The notes: generated from the letters alone by a model not told the origin. Positions 25,774 to 36,640 are shown, numbered from the stretch's first letter. The stretch is DNA of 64,000 nt from Phaeobacter sp. 11ANDIMAR09 (GCF_001294455.1 NZ_LIKT01000011.1:62001-126000), one strand, 5' to 3'. Numbers and translations are program-made.

Positions 25774-27681
25774 TCAGGCGGCGGCTTCCGCGTCTGCATG
25801 ATGTTCCCAAGGGCGGATAAAGCCCCCCAGAACTGCAGAGATATCACTGTCGCTGGCGCCATTGGCCTCCAGCTGAGCAATCAATCCACGCTTCTTGTCG
25901 TCCAGTACGGCAACCACCCGTGCCGGTGAGCCAGCCTTGAGCAGGGCTTCGTTATACACCCGGGTGATGGCGTTTTTGCGCAGATCAGGTTTGAAGACCT
26001 TGCCCACTGCGGTTTTGGGAAGCTCATCCAATACCGTCAGATGTTTGGGAATGGCGGCGCGCTCATGCACGTGGATCTTACAGTATTCCAGCAGCTCATC
26101 CGCTGTGGCTGTGGCTCCTTCAACCAGTTCGACAAAGGCACAGGGCAGCTCGCCCGAATGGGCATCGGGCTGGCCAATCGCCCCGGCAAAAGCCACGGCC
26201 TCGTGGCCCAGAAGGGCTTCTTCGATTTCGGCCGGGTCAATGTTGTGACCACCGCGAATGATCAGATCTTTGGCCCGCCCCGTGATCCAGAGATAGCTGT
26301 CGCTGTCAAAGCGCCCCAGATCGCCGGTCCGCAGATATTTATCCTTGTAGTAGAGATCGACGTTCTTGTCGGTCTCGGTATAGGTATTGCCCGCATAGAC
26401 GCCTGGATTGGAGATGCAGATTTCGCCAATTTCATCAGTGCCGCATTCCACCAGCCCCTCGGGGGTGCCCTTGACGATCTTTACGTCCGTATAGGGGAAG
26501 GTGAGCCCGATCGAGCCGATTTTCTTTTCCCCGTCCACCGGATTGCAGGAGACCAGGCAGGTCGCCTCGGTCAGGCCGTAGCCTTCGATGATCTTGATGC
26601 CTGTCGCCTTTTCAAAGCGGTGGAACAGTTCTACCGGCAGCGGAGCCGACCCGGAAAAGGCCGTTTTCACAGATGAGATATCGGCATCCACTGGGCGCTG
26701 CATCTTGGCCGAGATCGCCGTAGGAACGGTGATGATAAAAGAGATCTTCCAGCGCTCGATCAGCTTCCAGAAATTGTCAAAGACGCCGTCACCACGATAC
26801 CCCTGTGGCGTTGGGAAGACCACATGCGCCCCCGAAGACAGCGAGGCCATCATGATCACATGACAGGCAAAGACGTGGAACAGGGGCAACGGGCACATGA
26901 TGTTGTCGTCTTCGGTGAACAGCAGGGTGTTGCCAATCCAGCCATTGTAGATCAGCCCCGAATATTTGTGCTGCGCCACCTTGGGCATGCCGGTGGTGCC
27001 ACCGGTATGGAAGTAGCAGGCCACCCGGTCTTCGGTGCTGTCAGCAAACTGCAACGTGGTTGGTTGTTTGCGCATCTCCTTGCGGAAGGATTTGTAATCC
27101 GCATGGGTGACCTTTTCCTTGTTCTCGATCTTGGGTCGGATCAGCGGCACAATCCAGGACTTTGGCGGTGTCAGGTAGCGGTTCAGATCCACTTCCAGAA
27201 CCGTGTTCACGCCGGGTGCATGGCGCACGGCCTCAGCCACCTTTTGCGCCACATCCGTCTTTGGGAAGGGCTTGAGCGTTACCACAACTTTGGCTTTGGT
27301 TTCACGCAGGATGGAGGCGATCTGTTCCGGTTCCAACAGCGGGTTGATCGGGTTGACGATCCCCGCAACCGCACCAGCCAACATGGTCACCAGCGTCTCA
27401 TTACAATTGGGCAGCACATAGGCCACCACATCCTTTTCACCGATGCCCATCTCACGAAACATATTGGCGGCCTGAGAGACCTGATCCTTGAGCTGGCTCC
27501 AGGTCAGTGTTTCCGCCTTATCCGTCGGCCCGGAAAAGATCTGATAGCTGACCGCATTATTGTTGGGAAACTTGCCGGTTGTGCGCGACAATAACTGGTA
27601 CAGGGTCACCGGGTTGTCCCGTTCCTCCCAGCTGGCTTCTTGCTCCATTGCGTTACGGTCATCAATCGTGGCAAATGCCAT
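25774..27681 (-). CDS. AMP-forming acyl-CoA synthetase
   Basis: A 635-residue adenylate-forming enzyme that activates a carboxylic acid to its CoA thioester via an acyl-AMP. The ATP-binding P-loop FHTGGTTGMPK, the A5 motif EGYGLTEATC, the A7 motif YLRTGDLGRFD, the hinge GRAKDLIIRGGHNIDP and the C-terminal catalytic Lys in PKTAVGKVFK are all intact. The acid substrate cannot be assigned; the family includes medium/long-chain and aromatic acid ligases. It starts at ATG 27681, transcribed opposite to the upstream region, and ends at its own terminator. Confidence 0.9.
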   Translation of the reverse strand: MAFATIDDRNAMEQEASWEERDNPVTLYQLLSRTTGKFPNNNAVSYQIFSGPTDKAETLTWSQLKDQVSQAANMFREMGIGEKDVVAYVLPNCNETLVTMLAGAVAGIVNPINPLLEPEQIASILRETKAKVVVTLKPFPKTDVAQKVAEAVRHAPGVNTVLEVDLNRYLTPPKSWIVPLIRPKIENKEKVTHADYKSFRKEMRKQPTTLQFADSTEDRVACYFHTGGTTGMPKVAQHKYSGLIYNGWIGNTLLFTEDDNIMCPLPLFHVFACHVIMMASLSSGAHVVFPTPQGYRGDGVFDNFWKLIERWKISFIITVPTAISAKMQRPVDADISSVKTAFSGSAPLPVELFHRFEKATGIKIIEGYGLTEATCLVSCNPVDGEKKIGSIGLTFPYTDVKIVKGTPEGLVECGTDEIGEICISNPGVYAGNTYTETDKNVDLYYKDKYLRTGDLGRFDSDSYLWITGRAKDLIIRGGHNIDPAEIEEALLGHEAVAFAGAIGQPDAHSGELPCAFVELVEGATATADELLEYCKIHVHERAAIPKHLTVLDELPKTAVGKVFKPDLRKNAITRVYNEALLKAGSPARVVAVLDDKKRGLIAQLEANGASDSDISAVLGGFIRPWEHHADAEAAA

Positions 27682-27847
27682 TGTAATCCTCCCCTGACCC
27701 CAGCTTTTGCCAGGATTTTCCTCTTCCGCCTTAATCTGAGGCCAAAAACCGGATCGTGCAAGCGCATGGGGCGGATCACGTCAAGGCAACGCCGCATTTT
27801 GACGTTGCGAAACAAGCAGCCCGACAGACGGGCCACTTGAAATTCCC

Positions 27848-29647
27848 TTATTCTGCAGCCAGCCCGTCGGTGAACTGAAGACGCGCCAGACGGGCATAAA
27901 GCCCGCCTTCGGCCACCAGACCATCATGGGTGCCGGTGGCAACCATCTGCCCGCCCTCCATGACCACGATCCGGTCGGCCTTCTTCACCGTTGCAAGGCG
28001 ATGCGCCACGATCAGTGTGGTGCGGCTTTGGCTCAGCTCATCCACAGCAGCCTGAACCAGCCGTTCGCTTTCGGCATCCAGCGCTGAGGTCGCCTCGTCC
28101 AGCAACAGCACTGGTGCGTCGCGCAGGATGGCGCGGGCAATGGCGATCCGTTGTTTCTGCCCGCCCGACAGCATCACGCCCCGTTCCCCTACAAAACTGT
28201 CATAGCCTTCGGGCAGCGCCGAGATAAACTCATGCGCGGCAGCAGCGGCGGCTGCGGCTTCGACCTCGGCATCTGTTGCCTCAGGCCGGCCAAAGCGAAT
28301 GTTTTCGCGCGCTGATGCGGCAAAGATGACTGGATCCTGTGGCACCATGGCCAGGTGCTGGCGAAAATCATCCCGCTGCAGGTCCGGCAAAGCGACCCCA
28401 TCCAACAAAATGGCGCCCTGATCCGGGTCGTAAAACCGTTGGATCATCTGGATGATGGTTGTCTTACCCGCGCCTGAAGGCCCGACAAAGGCAACCGTTT
28501 CCCCAGGCTTCACCGTCAGGTTCACCTCATTCAGAGCCTGAACGCCAGGCCGGGCGGGATAGGCAAAAGAGACATCTTCAAAGGTGATCTCGCCCCGGAC
28601 AGGCTGCGCCAGAGTCTGGGCCGCCTTGGGATCCTTGACGGTATCGGTGGCGTTCAACAGCTCGATCAATCGCTCGGTGGCGCCTGCTGCACGTTGCAGC
28701 TCGCTCCAGATTTCCGACAGCGCCGCCACCGATCCCGCAACCAACACCGCGTAGATCACAAACTGGATCAATGTGCCTTCGCTCATCAGTCCGGCGCGCA
28801 CATCATTGGCCCCCATCCAGAGCACACCGACAATGCCGGAGAACACCAGAAAAATCACAATGACGGTCAAATAGGCGCGGGTTCTGATCCGGTTTACCGA
28901 GACATCAAAGGCTGTTTCGGTCATTTTGGAGAACTGCGCACGGCTGGCGTTTTCATGGGTAAAGGCCTGCACCGTCTGCACGGCGCCAAGCGCTTCGCCC
29001 GCATTGCCCGAAGAGGCTGCAATCCAATCCTGGTTTTCACGGCTGATGCCCCGCAGCCGCCGCCCCAGCACCATGATTGGCACGATTACGGCAGGGACAA
29101 TTAGCAGCACGAGCCCGGTGAGCTTGGCCGAGGTCAACAGCATCAGCACCATGCCACCGATAAAGATCAGCAGATTACGCAGCGCAATCGAGACCGAAGA
29201 GCCCAGCACCGATTGAATCAGCGTGGTGTCCGTGGTGATCCGGCTCAGGACTTCACCCGTCATGATCTTTTCAAAAAAGGCCGGGCTCATGCCGATTACG
29301 CGGTCAAAAACCGCTTTGCGGATATCCGAAACCACGCGTTCCCCCAGCCGGGTCACCAAGGCATAGCGCAGGCCCGTGCCCAGGGCCAGCATGGCAGCAA
29401 TACCAAGTGCGGCCACAAAATACTGGTTCAACAGCGCGCTTTCGGAGACGCGAAAATTATCCACCACGCGCCGCACCGCCAGCGGCAGCGTCAAAGACAG
29501 GCCTGCGGTCAAAACCAGGGCGCAGGTGGCCGCAAACATCAACAGTCGATAGGGACGCATAAAGGGCCACAGGGCCCCGATTACCCCTATGTCACGCGAG
29601 GTTTCACGTTCATCTTCTGTTGTGGGAGCAGGCTGATTGCGCGCCAT
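27848..29647 (-). CDS. ABC exporter, fused membrane and ATP-binding domains (MsbA-like)
   Basis: A 599-residue half-transporter that works as a homodimer. About six transmembrane helices (residues 25-310) are followed by a nucleotide-binding domain with Walker A VGPSGAGKTT, Q-loop MVPQDPVIF, signature LSGGQKQR and Walker B PVLLLDEATSALD. The family exports lipids, lipid A precursors, peptides or drugs; this member resembles the alphaproteobacterial group simply named ABC transporter ATP-binding/permease protein. Its substrate is unknown. It is monocistronic by its context. Confidence 0.9.
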   Translation of the reverse strand: MARNQPAPTTEDERETSRDIGVIGALWPFMRPYRLLMFAATCALVLTAGLSLTLPLAVRRVVDNFRVSESALLNQYFVAALGIAAMLALGTGLRYALVTRLGERVVSDIRKAVFDRVIGMSPAFFEKIMTGEVLSRITTDTTLIQSVLGSSVSIALRNLLIFIGGMVLMLLTSAKLTGLVLLIVPAVIVPIMVLGRRLRGISRENQDWIAASSGNAGEALGAVQTVQAFTHENASRAQFSKMTETAFDVSVNRIRTRAYLTVIVIFLVFSGIVGVLWMGANDVRAGLMSEGTLIQFVIYAVLVAGSVAALSEIWSELQRAAGATERLIELLNATDTVKDPKAAQTLAQPVRGEITFEDVSFAYPARPGVQALNEVNLTVKPGETVAFVGPSGAGKTTIIQMIQRFYDPDQGAILLDGVALPDLQRDDFRQHLAMVPQDPVIFAASARENIRFGRPEATDAEVEAAAAAAAAHEFISALPEGYDSFVGERGVMLSGGQKQRIAIARAILRDAPVLLLDEATSALDAESERLVQAAVDELSQSRTTLIVAHRLATVKKADRIVVMEGGQMVATGTHDGLVAEGGLYARLARLQFTDGLAAE

Positions 29648-30293
29648 ATCGGGTCCTTTTAACAGTTTGTCCTGCGCGGGCCTGGTGCCCTCGTGGTCCA
29701 GAAAGGTTCATGGCGTCCTGAGCCCATCAGGTCAAGCAACTCTGGCGCCATTCCCCGGAACAAACCGGGGCCATGCCCTGCCAAACCCCTGTTTTGGTCA
29801 AAAGGACGCAACAGGATTGCCCCAGGCCTGGATCTAGTCACACAGGGATTGGGCCGCGCAAACCCTCGCAGACCTTTGCCGTTTCAGGACTCTCTTCATG
29901 AGGCTCTGCCTGCATCAGGCCGCTACCCTTTAACCGGTCCTATAACCATGCCGGACCCGGTAACGCGCCCGCCCCTATGGTTAGCAATCACGTCGGGTTG
30001 ACCTGCCAGGCTCAGATTCCGTTGCGTCGTCCGCAGTTTTCCGAAAACAAGGCCGCGAATCGAATCCTATCTCTCAAAAAGGGAAGCCCCTGCACCTCAA
30101 GATATGCACTCTTAAAGAACACGAGACAGTCAAACTCTCCCTATGCGAATGCCTAAAGCCTCATTTTGAGGCTTAATGCCACCGAGGGTGCAAGTCACTG
30201 CTCTTGCAAAACTACCGGGGATTGTTCTTTGCGCTTCCTTAACGATTGGACTGCCATCCGTAAGTCGTGCCTGGTAAATCTGTGGAGCGATAA
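29648..30293. other. 646-base intergenic region with a hairpin before the chemoreceptor
   Basis: No gene is supported here. It holds the promoters of two divergent genes. A perfect hairpin, AAGCCTCA (30156-30163) and TGAGGCTT (30167-30174) with a 3-base loop, lies 120 bases upstream of the chemoreceptor ATG and is followed by ACCGAGGGTGCAAGTCACTG. The stretch 29750-29850 has short CCCGG/CCGGG inverted words. No riboswitch or small RNA family was recognised. Confidence 0.4.
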
Positions 30294-32633
30294 ATGTTAA
30301 ATCTCATTTCGGTGAAACTCTCGAAGAAGCTCCCGCTCTTCATTGTTGGCTTTAGCGCCCTAATAGGCGCGATCCTTATTGCGTTCAGCCTGGTAAACTT
30401 TCAACGCCAGGCCTTTCAGAATGTGCAACAGCAGATGTCTTCGATGGTCGCGGACCGCAAGGCGGCTGTGCGACAGCTGATGAATAGCGTTCATTCCGAT
30501 CTATTGACCCTCGGAGCATCCCCCGCAACCAGCGGAGCGTTGGCTGCCTTTGACCAGGCCTGGAACGAGTTGGGCGATCCCGCAAGAACTCTCAACCATG
30601 CCTACATCAAAGACAACCCAAACAAGACGGGCGAAAAGCATCTGCTTGATCGCGCCCCTGGGGATCAGACCTATCATGAGACCCATGGCATCTATCACCC
30701 CGGCCTGAGGACGATCATTGATACCAAAGGCTATTATGATGCCTTTCTGATCAACCCCGCCGGCGAGATTGTCTATTCAGTGTTCAAGGAAATGGACTAC
30801 GCCACCAGCCTGACCACAGGCGCCTATAAGGACTCCGGTCTGGGTGTGGTGTTCCGCGAAGCGGCAAAGGGCCGCGCTGGCAAGGTCTATTTTGCCGATA
30901 TGGAACCCTATGCGCCCAGTTTTGGAGCCGCCGCCGCCTTTGTTGCCACCCCAGTTTTTGATGCCAATGGCACGCTGCAAGGCGTTGCAGCCCTGCAGAT
31001 CCCGGTCGCCCTGCTGGGAGAGATCGTCAACAATTCAGATGGCTTAGGCGCTACTACCGAGATCTATATTATCGGTCAGGACGGTCTTGCGCGGACGACC
31101 TCGCGGTTTGAAGACGGCTACCAAGTGCTGCAGCCCCTGCCCGCAAGCGACCATGTGGTTGCGGCTCAGCAAGGGGAAGACACCTATAGCTCCGACGCAG
31201 TAGGCCTCGGCGAGAAACAGGTTGTTGCCTATGCCAGACCTCTGGAGCTGAGCTTTGCTGATTGGGTGATTGTCGCCGAACAGGATGTCGCCGAAATCAT
31301 GGGACCCGTTGCTAAAAAGCGCAATGTTCTTATGATGATTGGACTTGGCGTCACCCTGATCATGTCGCTCTTGGGCTGGTTGTTTGCACGCTCCATCACC
31401 AAGCCGATCAACCGGATCTGTCACAGCATGGAAGCCGTTTCTTCCGGAGATCTGGATACCGAAGTCACCGAGGCGATCCGAGGCGACGAGATTGGTCAGA
31501 TCGGCAAGACCTTGGTGTCCATGCAGGGCGACCTGAAACAGGCACGGAGCGCCGAAGAGGAGCGCGCCGAGCAGCAACGCCAGCAGCAGCATGTGGTGGA
31601 AACCCTCAGCGCTGGCCTGTTGCGCCTGTCAGAGGGAGACTTCTCCAAAAACATCGAAGAGCCTTTCACGGGAGAGCATGAAAAGCTGCGGGCCGATTTC
31701 AACACAACGGTTCAGACGCTGAATGATACCCTTTCTAAGGTGGTTGATTCCGCTGCAAGTATCAGAAACGGAGCAAATGAAATCAGCCAATCCTCGGATG
31801 ATCTGTCGACCCGGACCGAAAGCCAGGCAGCAACCCTGGAAGAAACAGCCGCAGCACTGGAAGAAATGACTGCGAGTGTAAAATCAGCCGCCGAAGGGGC
31901 GCGCAGCGTTGAAAAGATCGTTGGCGAGGCCAAAGCCGAAGCCGAAGTCAGCGGCACCGTGGTGAAAAATGCGGTTTCTGCCATGACCGAAATTGAGCAG
32001 TCTTCGACCCATATTTCCCAGATTATCAGCGTGATTGATGATATCGCGTTCCAGACCAACCTTCTGGCGCTCAATGCAGGCGTAGAAGCCGCCCGGGCAG
32101 GGGAAGCCGGGCGCGGGTTTGCGGTGGTTGCCTCCGAGGTGCGCGCTTTGGCACAGCGGTCCTCCGACGCGGCCATGGAGATCAAAACCTTGATCGGCGA
32201 CAGCTCCAAACAGGTTGAACAGGGGGTAGATCTGGTCGGACAGGCCGGCACCGCTTTGCAAAGCATCGTAGATCGTGTCGGCCATATCTCGACGCTGGTG
32301 ACCGATATTGCCAGAGGCGCGGTTGAACAATCCACTGGGTTGGGGGAAATCAACACCGGCGTTGTCCAGCTGGACCAGGTCACCCAGCAAAATGCTGCCA
32401 TGGTCGAAGAAGCAACAGCCGCAGGTCATCTGCTCAAGAGCGATGCAACCGAATTGACCACCCTGGTGGGGAGATTTCAAATCTCAGGGCAACCCGCCCA
32501 CAAGTCCCCCGCTGTTGAGACGGCCCTCCCTGCCCCATCAGCCCATGGTGCGGAGGACTGGGATATGGACATCCCAGACACCGCGCCCTCCGCAACTGGG
32601 ACAGATGGCGCGAACACCTGGCAGGATTTCTAG
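30294..32633 (+). CDS. Methyl-accepting chemotaxis protein
   Basis: A 779-residue transmembrane chemoreceptor. Helix one is at residues 14-34, followed by a periplasmic sensor of about 310 residues with a dCache-like pattern ([32 protein letters not shown]). Helix two is at about 343-363, then HAMP (364-416) and a second HAMP-like segment (430-485). The signalling domain carries the conserved hairpin tip [20 protein letters not shown]. The chain ends NTWQDF, close to the WxxF pentapeptide that tethers CheR/CheB in some receptors. The ligand is unknown. No che genes are nearby. Confidence 0.93.
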   Translation: MLNLISVKLSKKLPLFIVGFSALIGAILIAFSLVNFQRQAFQNVQQQMSSMVADRKAAVRQLMNSVHSDLLTLGASPATSGALAAFDQAWNELGDPARTLNHAYIKDNPNKTGEKHLLDRAPGDQTYHETHGIYHPGLRTIIDTKGYYDAFLINPAGEIVYSVFKEMDYATSLTTGAYKDSGLGVVFREAAKGRAGKVYFADMEPYAPSFGAAAAFVATPVFDANGTLQGVAALQIPVALLGEIVNNSDGLGATTEIYIIGQDGLARTTSRFEDGYQVLQPLPASDHVVAAQQGEDTYSSDAVGLGEKQVVAYARPLELSFADWVIVAEQDVAEIMGPVAKKRNVLMMIGLGVTLIMSLLGWLFARSITKPINRICHSMEAVSSGDLDTEVTEAIRGDEIGQIGKTLVSMQGDLKQARSAEEERAEQQRQQQHVVETLSAGLLRLSEGDFSKNIEEPFTGEHEKLRADFNTTVQTLNDTLSKVVDSAASIRNGANEISQSSDDLSTRTESQAATLEETAAALEEMTASVKSAAEGARSVEKIVGEAKAEAEVSGTVVKNAVSAMTEIEQSSTHISQIISVIDDIAFQTNLLALNAGVEAARAGEAGRGFAVVASEVRALAQRSSDAAMEIKTLIGDSSKQVEQGVDLVGQAGTALQSIVDRVGHISTLVTDIARGAVEQSTGLGEINTGVVQLDQVTQQNAAMVEEATAAGHLLKSDATELTTLVGRFQISGQPAHKSPAVETALPAPSAHGAEDWDMDIPDTAPSATGTDGANTWQDF

Positions 32634-33189
32634 TTCCTGACATATATGGCCTGCGGCACAGACCAAATTGGCGCTGTGCTGCAGTCTGCAACGAGCCCAG
32701 CCCCGTTTCCCTAGGGTAGCCACATTGGCCGGGGATCAAGGCTGGGCTTCTGCGGTCGGTGCTAGCGCATACCAACAGATGTGACGAGCCAGGCACTTAA
32801 TCGTCGATGCCTCTCCCGAGCAAGGTTCTAAGCTGGAAGATCGGAGTATAGCTAAACCCAAGCCGAAACTCACCACGCAGACCATCTTTCGATGCAATCA
32901 CATTTACGGCCTCTTTGGGGCCATCAAGAGTACCCCCCAGCAACCTCACCACCTACACGGGGCCCCGCTATACCGAATGTGGAGGCCGGGAGTGAGCTCT
33001 ACAAATGCATGTGATTGGTCCACGAAAAAGCCCGCCGGGCCTTCGTCGAAGTGGAATTCGCAGACCTATTTCCGGAAATGTTCAATCACAGCCTTGAACA
33101 ATCGACAATGTGCAGGCTGCGCAAGCCACTGACAAAGCGAGCGCATGAGTAGCATAGGGCCACAGTCAATTGCAATTTCAAGAGATCCA
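32634..33189. other. 556-base gene-free stretch between the chemoreceptor and tRNA-Gly
   Basis: No frame here has a plausible start site, family resemblance or coding bias. A short GCCCGCCGGGC inverted word occurs at about 33029-33039. No integrase, attachment-site duplication or insertion sequence end was seen. Confidence 0.4.
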
Positions 33190-33263
33190 TGGAGCGGGCG
33201 GCGGGAATCGAACCCGCGTCATTAGCTTGGAAGGCTAAGGTCTTACCACTACACAACGCCCGC
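33190..33263 (-). tRNA. tRNA-Gly(UCC)
   Basis: The minus strand folds as a complete tRNA. The acceptor stem is GCGGGCG/CGCCCGC, the D-arm contains AGTGGTAAG, the anticodon stem is TTAGC/GCTAA around loop CTTCCAA (anticodon TCC), and the T-arm is GCGGGTTCGATTCCCGC. The discriminator is T and the 3' CCA is encoded. The identity is glycine, reading GGA/GGG. The variable loop is short. Confidence 0.97.
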
Positions 33264-33662
33264 TCATTGAGGCACTACCTATTTCATTGATTTTTGGGCG
33301 TCAAGCCAAGATGCGTAGACTTTTGCAAAGCTTGCGAAATTGATTTCTGAAACCAAACTCTGCCCGTCAAACTCTGGGCCAAGCCCTTCAGAATGATGGC
33401 ATGCCTGTGGCCCAATCCATCCCTATGTGCCTCCGGTCAGCCCTTTGCTGCGGAACTGGTTAGGGATCAACTGATTGGCGATTGCTGCTGGAGGGTTGCG
33501 CGATGGATTCACAGGCAAAAAACCTTTCACGCGGAAATTCCGCACGGTTTCGAACATGAAGCAATATTGTCCGCATTTTTTACGCCAACGCTCCATTTTT
33601 TGCGCAATCCGCGCACGGGTTTTCACGTATCACCTAGGGAATCGCGACAGGAGTAAGCCCCG
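33264..33662. other. 399-base intergenic region upstream of the ThDP enzyme
   Basis: No gene is supported. The first 100 bases are A/T-rich, as expected for a promoter, and CAGGAGTAAGCCCCG supplies a ribosome binding site for the gene at 33663. No tRNA-end duplication that would mark an integrated element was found. Confidence 0.35.
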
Positions 33663-35285
33663 ATGACCAAAAACATGCATGTCTATCAAGCTATTGCCCA
33701 AGCAACTGCCGACCATGGGGTCGATACGATGTTTGGATTGATGGGCGACGCCAATCTTTTCATGGTGGATAGTTTTGTACGCGATTGCGACGGACGGTTT
33801 GTCCCGGCCGCCCATGAGGGCAGCTCTGTACTGATGGCTCTGGCCTATGCCCATGTCGCAGGGAAGGTTGCTGTTGCGACCGTGACCCATGGCCCGGCAT
33901 TGACCAATTGTGTCACTGCCCTGACCGAGGGCGCGCGCGGGCATATCCCGATGGTGCTGCTTGCCGGGGACACCCCGGTGGCTAATCCGCGTCACCTGCA
34001 GGGAATTGACCAGCGCGAAGTGGTCAAGGCCACCGGCGCCGGCTTTGTACAGCTGCGCGCGCCGGAAACCGTGGCCATGGATGTGGCGCAGGCCTTTTAC
34101 CGGGCGCAGGTCGAACGCCGCCCAATCGTCCTGAACATGCCGGCTGATTTCATGTGGCAAGAGGCCGAGCACAAAGCCCAGGTCCTGGAAGTCTTCACCG
34201 CACCCGGCGGTGTCGCCCCTGGTGATATTCTGGACGAGGCCATTGGCATGATCGCCTCGGCGCGGCGCCCGCTGATCCTGGCCGGAGGTGGTGCCGTGGC
34301 AGCCCGCGACCAGCTGATCAAACTGGCCGACCGTCTAGAGGCGCCTTTGGCCACCACGCTCAAGGCCAAAGGCCTGTTCAACGGCCACCCCTATAACATC
34401 GACATCTTTGGCACCCTATCTACGCCCGCCGCCTATGATCTCATTGCCCAGTCCGATTGCATCATTTGCTTTGGCACCGCCCTGCATGATTTCACCACCG
34501 ACCGCGGCAAGCTGATGACAGACAAACGCATCATTCAGGTCGATATCGAGCCGACCGCCATTGGCGGCGGGCTGCACCCTGATGCCGCGCTGGTGGCCGA
34601 TTCCGGGCTGACGGCAGACACAATCCTCTATTGGCTGGACGAGGCAGAGATCGCCGCCAGCGGCTTCACTCGCGAATTGGACATTGAAACGCTCACCGCA
34701 CATCCCCTGGGATCAAACAAAACCGCAGAGGGCTATGTGAACTACGTTCAGGCCTTGGAACGTCTGGAAGAGGCGCTGCCAAAGGATCGGGCCCTGGTCA
34801 CCGATGGCGGCCGTTTTATGACCGAGGTCTGGTGCCGCATCTCTGCCCCCAACCCGCAAAGCTTTGTTGTAACGGCCAATTTCGGCTCCATCGGTCTGGG
34901 CCTGCAAGAGGCCATCGGCGCAGGCCTGGCGGCCCCTGATCAGCCTGTCGTGATGTTCAGCGGCGATGGTGGTTTCATGATGGGGGGGATCAACGAATTC
35001 AACACAGCCGTGCGCCTCGGCCTGGATCTCATCGTCATTGTTGCCAACGACTCCGCCTATGGCGCCGAGCACATCCAGTTTCTGGATCGCAAGATGGACC
35101 CCAGCCTGACAGAGTTCCACTGGCCCTCCTTTGCCGGGATTGCCAAATCTCTGGGAGGCGAGGGCATCGAGGTGCGTAACAGCACAGATCTGGAAGAGGC
35201 CATTGCGGGGTTGAAAACCCGCAAAGGACCAACCCTGATCGAGCTTCACCTTGATCCACATGACGTGCCGCGCATGCGGATCTGA
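33663..35285 (+). CDS. Thiamine diphosphate-dependent enzyme, acetolactate synthase-like
   Basis: A 540-residue enzyme with the three-domain layout of the ALS/benzoylformate decarboxylase superfamily: an N-terminal PYR domain with the activating glutamate in AAHEGSSVLM (about residue 53), a central domain with ILAGGGAVAARDQLIKLAD, and a C-terminal PP domain with the ThDP/Mg motif SGDGGFMMGGINEFNTAVRL and about 25 residues later VANDSAYG. The reaction is ThDP-dependent C-C cleavage or ligation of a 2-keto acid, but the substrate is not clear. It lacks an adjacent small regulatory subunit, which argues against the biosynthetic IlvB. GGAG precedes the ATG. Confidence 0.85.
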   Translation: MTKNMHVYQAIAQATADHGVDTMFGLMGDANLFMVDSFVRDCDGRFVPAAHEGSSVLMALAYAHVAGKVAVATVTHGPALTNCVTALTEGARGHIPMVLLAGDTPVANPRHLQGIDQREVVKATGAGFVQLRAPETVAMDVAQAFYRAQVERRPIVLNMPADFMWQEAEHKAQVLEVFTAPGGVAPGDILDEAIGMIASARRPLILAGGGAVAARDQLIKLADRLEAPLATTLKAKGLFNGHPYNIDIFGTLSTPAAYDLIAQSDCIICFGTALHDFTTDRGKLMTDKRIIQVDIEPTAIGGGLHPDAALVADSGLTADTILYWLDEAEIAASGFTRELDIETLTAHPLGSNKTAEGYVNYVQALERLEEALPKDRALVTDGGRFMTEVWCRISAPNPQSFVVTANFGSIGLGLQEAIGAGLAAPDQPVVMFSGDGGFMMGGINEFNTAVRLGLDLIVIVANDSAYGAEHIQFLDRKMDPSLTEFHWPSFAGIAKSLGGEGIEVRNSTDLEEAIAGLKTRKGPTLIELHLDPHDVPRMRI

Positions 35286-35410
35286 CGCCCGCTCAGCTTT
35301 CGGCCCTCAGATGTCGGCTGCAAGGATAGCGAAGCAACGCCCCCCTCTTCCGATATCGGGACTGGGGGGACATCGCAAAAAGAGGAGCAGTCCGAATTGA
35401 AACTGCCCCC

Positions 35411-35956
35411 CTAGAGTTCGGCTTTCCAATTGGCGGGGGTGACATAGACAACGCTGTCATCCGCGCTGAGCATCACCTCTCCATCCTGGATATTCACCTG
35501 CAGCCGCATTGAGCGATTGGCCAGCTGTGCCAAGGCCTGGGTTTCCGTCTCCGGGAAGTTGACAACCCTGAGATTGTCAAACCGGGTGGTGCTGTTTCGG
35601 GTCTTGTCCCACCAGATCTCCGCCGGTTTGCCGCCATAGCTATAGACGATCACCTCTTTGGCCTTACCACAGGATTGGCGCAGGATCTTTTCACTCGGAA
35701 GCCCCAGGGCAACCCAGAGTTCAAGCTCGCCGCTCAAGCTCTTTTGCCAGATGTCCGGCTCGTCATCGCTCGACAGCCCCTTGGTCATTTCCAGGTGCTC
35801 GTGAGCGTTCAGAGCAAAAGCCAACAGACGCACCATCAATCGCTCGTCCGTTTCTGAAGGGTGTTTAGCGACTGTCAGCCTGTGGGTCTCGTAGTAGTGG
35901 CGATCCATATCGGAAACGGACAGCTCAACTTTATAGATGGTCGCTTTTTGCGCCAT
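35411..35956 (-). CDS. yaeQ: YaeQ family protein
   Basis: A 181-residue protein that matches YaeQ along its whole length: an opening MAQKATIYKVELSVSDMDRHYYETH, cut here by family-typical spacing before TDERLMVRLLAFALNA, then DIWQKSLSGELELWVALG, and a C-terminal part ending YVTPANWKAEL. YaeQ has a PD-(D/E)XK-like fold, but its biochemical role is not established; the E. coli gene was noted as a suppressor of RfaH loss. It is monocistronic, ending 125 bases from the convergent ThDP enzyme gene. Confidence 0.92.
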   Translation of the reverse strand: MAQKATIYKVELSVSDMDRHYYETHRLTVAKHPSETDERLMVRLLAFALNAHEHLEMTKGLSSDDEPDIWQKSLSGELELWVALGLPSEKILRQSCGKAKEVIVYSYGGKPAEIWWDKTRNSTTRFDNLRVVNFPETETQALAQLANRSMRLQVNIQDGEVMLSADDSVVYVTPANWKAEL

Positions 35957-36126
35957 GGTTTTTCCAAATCTCCAAGATCGCTTGTCTTCAGCTGCCCCAG
36001 CCCTGCCAGTAAAACTCTTTCATATGCAACCCCGTCGTCACGTTTAACCGCTCAAAGTTTCAGTCGCATCAAAGTCAACCCGTACTCAGGCGAGTGATCA
36101 GAAGCCAACTAGACCCAGGCAACACA

Positions 36127-36606
36127 CTAGAAAATTGAAATTGAGGTTAAGAACTGTCCGTCGGCAGAGTTTTTGGTTTTAAAGGTCACCTGAACTAAGA
36201 GAGTGTCTCGCTCATCTGGTTGGTTTGATTGTGCGGCGCGTCGCCTGTGATGCAAGCGGCGCGCTACGAGCGTCTTTCGTTTGGTCCTTTCTCGGTGTTG
36301 TAGAATGGCTTTCTCCCGTCCGAAATAGAGGTCGGCCGGTGTGACGTTGTTCCGGCTTTCGTGGTGGCGATGATGATTGTAGTTATCGACGAAGGCTTCG
36401 TTTTGGGCTTCGAGATCACCTCGCAAGAAGTAGTTTTCCAACAAGATGCGGTTCTTCAAGGTTTGATGCCAACGTTCGGTTTTACCTTGTGCCTGAGGGT
36501 GATAGGGCGCGCCGCGAGACTGGACGCAGTGCGGTGAGCATCCACGTACCGTGATCTGGTGAACAGTATCACGTCTAAAATCGTCACTGAAATCTGGCTT
36601 CCCCAA
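36127..36606 (-). pseudogene. IS3-family transposase remnant with internal deletion
   Basis: A 159-codon frame that joins two distant pieces of an IS3 transposase. Its first 22 residues resemble the start of the OrfA helix-turn-helix protein (FSDDFRRDTVHQITVRG). After about eight odd residues it jumps to the end of the OrfB integrase core: RGAPYHPQAQGKTERWHQTL, then RILLENYFLRGDLEAQNEAF and VDNYNHHRHHES with the catalytic glutamate region. The rest of OrfA and the first two acidic catalytic residues are missing, so it cannot be active. The first codon is TTG, so even the start is doubtful. It directly adjoins the IS5-family element. Confidence 0.8.
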
Positions 36607-36640
36607 AAAGGACTCCTTGCCTCAAAACTAGGGTCAGGAC

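Noticed and set aside
24776-25801. A 341-codon plus-strand frame across the esterase gene
   Set aside because: The minus strand holds a complete HSL catalytic set, and the plus-strand frame has no motif and runs through the terminator at 25700.
33190-33662. A genomic island integrated at tRNA-Gly
   Set aside because: No integrase and no repeat of the tRNA 3' end was found nearby; the gene-poor flanks alone are not enough.
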